From Candidatus Babelota bacterium (GTDB lineage: Bacteria > JAGOBX01): a stretch of DNA of 9,156 bases. Location of the stretch: contig JAGOBX010000113.1 in NCBI GenBank assembly GCA_017999075.1, positions 1 through 9,156 on the forward strand. Direction: 5' to 3'. Every line of letters begins with the position of its first letter. Positions within the stretch are counted from its first letter, which is position 1. The position numbers and the translations under genes were made by a program. The notes beneath the pieces were generated by a model that worked only from the letters and a program-made list of their open reading frames with translations, was not told the origin of the DNA and did no database searches. Below, one piece after another: positions 5,917 through 9,156 of this stretch.

Positions 5917-7869
5917 ATGAACAACTCAAAAAAAATAATTTTATATATTTTATTTTTTGCAGCAGTATTTACATTAAGTTATATTTATTTTTCAAACAAA
6001 AAAAATATTTCAGGAATATGGAATATAGGCGATAAAATGCGTTTTGAATTAGATATGGTTACAAAAACATTCATATCCTCAGGCGCTGTAGGTTTAAATT
6101 CTCTTGAAAACAGATCTTTAACTAATATTAAATCAAATATTCTTATAAAAATAATAGAAATCGGAGATACTGAAGTATATGCAAAAGGTATGATTGAAAA
6201 TTTTCGGCAGGAAACAAACGGGCAAAAAATTGATATTGAATTTTATAATCTTCCTTTTCTTATCAAATTTCACAAAAACGGACAAATAATAAAAATCACA
6301 CATTCTAAATTATTGAATTATGACAAAAAGTTTTTGATTGAAGCTTTAATATACAATTTACAATTCACGTATTATCCTCAAAAAAAATCATGGGGAGCTA
6401 TTGAAAAAACAATTACTGATTCTTATAAAACAGAATATTTTTTTGATGAAAAACAGAATATTCTAACCCGGAATATTTTAAGTTACTCGCAATCAGATAA
6501 TGAACAACTTATTCCAGGATCAATTCCGAGAATAAATAAAGGAATAGGAAAAATTGTTCTGCCTAAAAAAAAATCATGGTTTGAATCAATAGAGTTCGAA
6601 ATAAATCTTGACTTGTACAAAGATAAATCAAAAGTGTTCGAAAGTGAAACAAAATTTACTGCAAAATATTCGTCTGCCCCGTCAAAACATAGTTTTTGGG
6701 ATTCTACAGACGATAAAAATAAAATTTTTGAATCTCTTGAAAACCCATTTAAAAAAACTGAATTATCAGAAGACGAAAAAAAAGTCGAAGAAATTCTCGA
6801 TAAAGAACAATATATAAATCCTAAAGTTGTGGATGATGCTCTGGAGCAGGTAAAAAAACAAAACATAAAGTTTGAAGTATTGATGGAAGCATATATATCT
6901 AAATATTTCGGCGGATCAAATAATACTCAGGAATTAAAAGAACTTTTTGATATACTTGTTGGTTATCTGAAAAAAAATCCCGATGAATGTTCAAAAATTA
7001 TTGAGCTGATCAGAATGAACAAACTTCCTGAAAAAGGAAGCGGATTTTTGTTTCTGCTTCTTGAAAAAACAGCTCACTTGAAAGCTCAGGAATCATTGAT
7101 TTCAATACTTGAACGATCATCTGAATTTTCAAGATTATCATTAGTAAGAGCATCCGGAGCTCTAATGGGAATCCCTCATATTAATTCTTCATTATTTGAC
7201 AAATTGATTTTTTTAGAACAATCAGGATCAATCGCAGAAGTGGACGGCAGAAATTCTGCTCTTCTTACAATAGGTTCTTTAGGAAACATTTCCGTAAACC
7301 CAAATATAAAAACAAAATCGGAAAATCATCTGCGCGCCAAACTTCTTGGAGTTCAAAATGTAAATGAAATTTCTAATGCGGTAATACTTGACGCAGCATC
7401 AAATACAGGCAATCCAAATCTTATTCCTGAACTGGAAAAATTTATTTTCACCTCAAAACATGAAATAGTAAAAAATCATGCTGTTACAGCTCTTATGCAT
7501 ATGCCGGAAAAAGATGCAAATCCTGTTATAATTAAAATATTAAAATCAAACGATATGTCTAACATAGGCAGCGCAGTAAAAGTTTTAAACAAAAGAGAAA
7601 ACTTTAACCGTTCAAAAAAAATCGATCCGGAAATAAATAAAATATTGCTTGATAAATTTCCTTATACGCAAAATTCTATTGAGCTGAGGAAAGAAATGGC
7701 AGAATATTTGTCTATCAGTGAAACAAATCATCCTCTTTTATTAAAAACTGCTGACAACAAAAAAGAAAATTGGGAAATAAGAAAAATAATTTATGAAAAA
7801 ATACCTGTAGGAAAAGAACGGGTTATTGAAAGAGTAAAACCAGGCAGCGGTTTAAAAAGAAAACGATAA
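5917..7869 (+). CDS. Membrane-anchored beta-domain plus helical-repeat protein, vitellogenin-N-like by pattern
   Basis: A 650-residue protein with an N-terminal signal-anchor helix (about 7-25 after KK), so the bulk is probably on the outer side of the inner membrane. Residues about 33-255 are beta-rich, starting IWNIGDKMRFELDM and later EVYAKGMIENF. A charged, low-complexity linker (about 262-300) follows, then an alpha-helical repeat region (about 300-630). That region has HEAT-like segments such as LVRASGALMGIPH, NSALLTIGSLGN and VTALMHMPE. The C-terminus is basic (KRKR). A beta-barrel followed by a helical superhelix is the order seen in the N-terminal part of vitellogenin-type large lipid transfer proteins, and related domains occur in some bacteria. 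That match is by pattern, not by search. AGGA (5906-5909) lies seven bases before this ATG and supports the start. The next gene starts eight bases after the stop. Alternatives are a generic HEAT-repeat scaffold. Confidence 0.88.
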   Translation: MNNSKKIILYILFFAAVFTLSYIYFSNKKNISGIWNIGDKMRFELDMVTKTFISSGAVGLNSLENRSLTNIKSNILIKIIEIGDTEVYAKGMIENFRQETNGQKIDIEFYNLPFLIKFHKNGQIIKITHSKLLNYDKKFLIEALIYNLQFTYYPQKKSWGAIEKTITDSYKTEYFFDEKQNILTRNILSYSQSDNEQLIPGSIPRINKGIGKIVLPKKKSWFESIEFEINLDLYKDKSKVFESETKFTAKYSSAPSKHSFWDSTDDKNKIFESLENPFKKTELSEDEKKVEEILDKEQYINPKVVDDALEQVKKQNIKFEVLMEAYISKYFGGSNNTQELKELFDILVGYLKKNPDECSKIIELIRMNKLPEKGSGFLFLLLEKTAHLKAQESLISILERSSEFSRLSLVRASGALMGIPHINSSLFDKLIFLEQSGSIAEVDGRNSALLTIGSLGNISVNPNIKTKSENHLRAKLLGVQNVNEISNAVILDAASNTGNPNLIPELEKFIFTSKHEIVKNHAVTALMHMPEKDANPVIIKILKSNDMSNIGSAVKVLNKRENFNRSKKIDPEINKILLDKFPYTQNSIELRKEMAEYLSISETNHPLLLKTADNKKENWEIRKIIYEKIPVGKERVIERVKPGSGLKRKR

Positions 7870-7877
7870 TATAATTT

Positions 7878-9032
7878 ATGATTGCTGAAAAATCAGATAA
7901 AGGCGATATCCCTGAAATAAAAAATCAACCAGATTTATACGGAAATTATATCGAAAATCTTTGTGGCAATACAAATGAATTTAATCTTTCAAAAGTATTT
8001 CATTTCATACTTGTTATTTTTTTCTATATATTTTCAAGGCATCTTCTTCAATTACTTTTTAACGGTTTTTCAAGTGAGACAATCAACTTTTTATTTTCTT
8101 TCAATTTAAACCACAATATATTCCTTATAATATTAAATTTCCTTATTGCAGAAATATTATTATTAAAAATATTTATCAACAAAACATATTATATTATTTC
8201 AAAATTTTCATTATTAAGTATAAGTCTGATTTTTTTACAACCAATATTTTTTAATTTTTTTAAAATTTTTCCGCAAATCAATTACTTTTCTGATATTAAA
8301 TTCATAAATTATAATTCGTGCATACTTATATTGTTTGTCATTTACATATATTTTTTTAAAATTAATAAAACCCAAAGCTTTAATAAAAAAAAAATTATGT
8401 TTTTCATTAATTATTCAATAATTTTAATAATAGGAATTCTTATAGGAATCCATATCCCTAAAAGTTTCGACAAATTTCCAAACATTTTAATTGTCAACTC
8501 TGAATTTATATTCAATTTTATTTTTGCAATAAGCGCTGTTTTTTTTTATACGGTGTTTTCAGAGGAAACAACAAAAAAATTTTATTCAGGAAACTTTAAT
8601 GTTTTTTATTCAGATTTCAGAATTTATATTTTAATTTTAATGTCATATTGTTCATTTTTGATAAACTTCCAATTTTTTTTATGCATTTCAGCAATGCAGG
8701 GAATAATTATAATTTCATATTTTCCGCCTTTCTTCCTTATAAATATAAATTTTTTCAAACAATTATTTTCAATATTAAAAATTCTTTTTTTATTAATTCT
8801 CGGTTTTTCAATTTCAAATTTTCATATAATGCTTTTCCCTGAAAAAATAATTCTAATAATTTCTATTTCAGGAGTAGTATTAGCTGCGCTAAGTGAAATT
8901 TCAAAAAGTCAAAATACAAATTTGAATAAAAAAACATCATCATTTTTTATACAATTTTTATTTATGACAATTTTATCAGGGTTATTATTTTACGTTTTCA
9001 AATATTATAATCTTAAAATCTTATTTATTTAA
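7878..9032 (+). CDS. Polytopic inner-membrane protein, about ten helices, family not recognised
   Basis: A 384-residue protein with a polar N-terminus (1-36) followed by roughly ten hydrophobic helices, near 39-60, 79-100, 108-128, 147-161, 174-194, 206-227, 249-280, 283-318, 323-340 and 354-375. It is extremely rich in Phe, Ile, Leu and Asn, partly reflecting very low G+C. Loops carry a few possibly meaningful residues, such as HIPKSFDKFP (192-201) and FSEETTKKFY (227-236), but I cannot tie them to a family. It starts eight bases after the preceding stop with no clear Shine-Dalgarno, and the next gene starts three bases after it. Co-translation with the vitellogenin-N-like protein is likely. 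A transporter, permease or lipid-modifying integral enzyme are all possible. No function is assigned. Confidence 0.85.
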   Translation: MIAEKSDKGDIPEIKNQPDLYGNYIENLCGNTNEFNLSKVFHFILVIFFYIFSRHLLQLLFNGFSSETINFLFSFNLNHNIFLIILNFLIAEILLLKIFINKTYYIISKFSLLSISLIFLQPIFFNFFKIFPQINYFSDIKFINYNSCILILFVIYIYFFKINKTQSFNKKKIMFFINYSIILIIGILIGIHIPKSFDKFPNILIVNSEFIFNFIFAISAVFFYTVFSEETTKKFYSGNFNVFYSDFRIYILILMSYCSFLINFQFFLCISAMQGIIIISYFPPFFLININFFKQLFSILKILFLLILGFSISNFHIMLFPEKIILIISISGVVLAALSEISKSQNTNLNKKTSSFFIQFLFMTILSGLLFYVFKYYNLKILFI

Positions 9033-9035
9033 AAT

Positions 9036-9156
9036 ATGGAATTAAATATAAAAAAAAATCTGATAAAAATTTTTGAATTTCTTGAAAAAGAAAATTATCC
9101 GGTTTTATATTCGGTCATAACTTTTATTTTCGCTATAATTTTAAGAAATATTATAG
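9036..9156 (+). CDS. Start of a membrane protein, cut by the right edge
   Basis: Forty codons are visible from an ATG three bases after the preceding stop. The product starts with a short Lys/Asn-rich segment, then FEFLEKENYPVLYSV and a hydrophobic helix (about residues 22-36) ending ILRN. An N-terminal charged segment, a Pro before the first helix and an Arg-Asn at its end are typical of multi-pass inner-membrane proteins, including polysaccharide- or lipid-linked glycosyltransferases, but this much sequence does not identify a family. Tight spacing makes it the third gene of the operon beginning at 5917. The reading frame stays open to the edge. Confidence 0.75.
   Translation, partial: MELNIKKNLIKIFEFLEKENYPVLYSVITFIFAIILRNII

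Noticed and set aside
6483-6866. 127-residue minus-strand open frame, Ser/Phe-rich
   Set aside because: It is a shadow of the Lys/Glu-rich linker region of the 650-residue protein; its Ser/Phe richness is what antisense of that composition gives.

Overview
The window is AT-rich DNA (by eye roughly 27-30% G+C, not computed) from a bacterium using the standard code: Trp is read from TGG throughout. A long exported lipoprotein with a signal peptide and Cys points to a diderm (Gram-negative-type) cell. The Thr before the lipid-modified Cys is tolerated in relaxed lipoboxes such as those of spirochaetes, but it does not settle the phylum. No rRNA, tRNA, CRISPR array or intact insertion sequence was seen.

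Layout. Positions 1-2893 hold a two-gene operon on the minus strand. The promoter-proximal gene (2893 to 803) encodes a complete S1-S4 voltage-sensor domain. It continues through a fifth membrane helix, about 200 residues of apparently extracytoplasmic domain, a sixth helix, a HAMP-like segment and a GAF-like domain. It has no K+ selectivity filter and no recognisable enzymatic output. Five bases downstream starts a two-helix K+ channel with an intact pore loop and an MthK-like RCK domain, cut by the left edge of the window. A near-perfect sigma70-type promoter (TTGACA-N16-TATAAT) drives the pair.

The 239-bp divergent intergenic region (2894-3132) contains that promoter, a weaker back-to-back promoter for the plus strand and, between them, a perfect palindrome with 19-bp arms. 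To the right lies a monocistronic gene for an 846-residue lipoprotein (3133-5673). It has a CARDB-like beta-domain near the N-terminus and a cysteine-rich C-terminus.

The next gap (5674-5916) holds a 90-bp element with 13-bp perfect terminal inverted repeats and an alternative internal arm, then a strong rho-independent terminator overlapped by a possible promoter. Positions 5917 to the right edge form a tight plus-strand operon. It encodes an anchored beta-domain plus alpha-helical-repeat protein resembling, by pattern only, the N-terminal region of vitellogenin-type lipid transfer proteins. This is followed by a very hydrophobic protein of about ten helices (gap of 8 bases) and by the start of another membrane protein (gap of 3 bases).

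The most interesting part is the left operon: a voltage sensor built into a receptor-like protein (sensor domain in place of the pore loop, HAMP and GAF in place of the channel gate region), paired with a separate pore-forming RCK K+ channel. Its function is inferred from architecture only. The right operon may be an envelope or lipid-handling system, which is a weaker inference.
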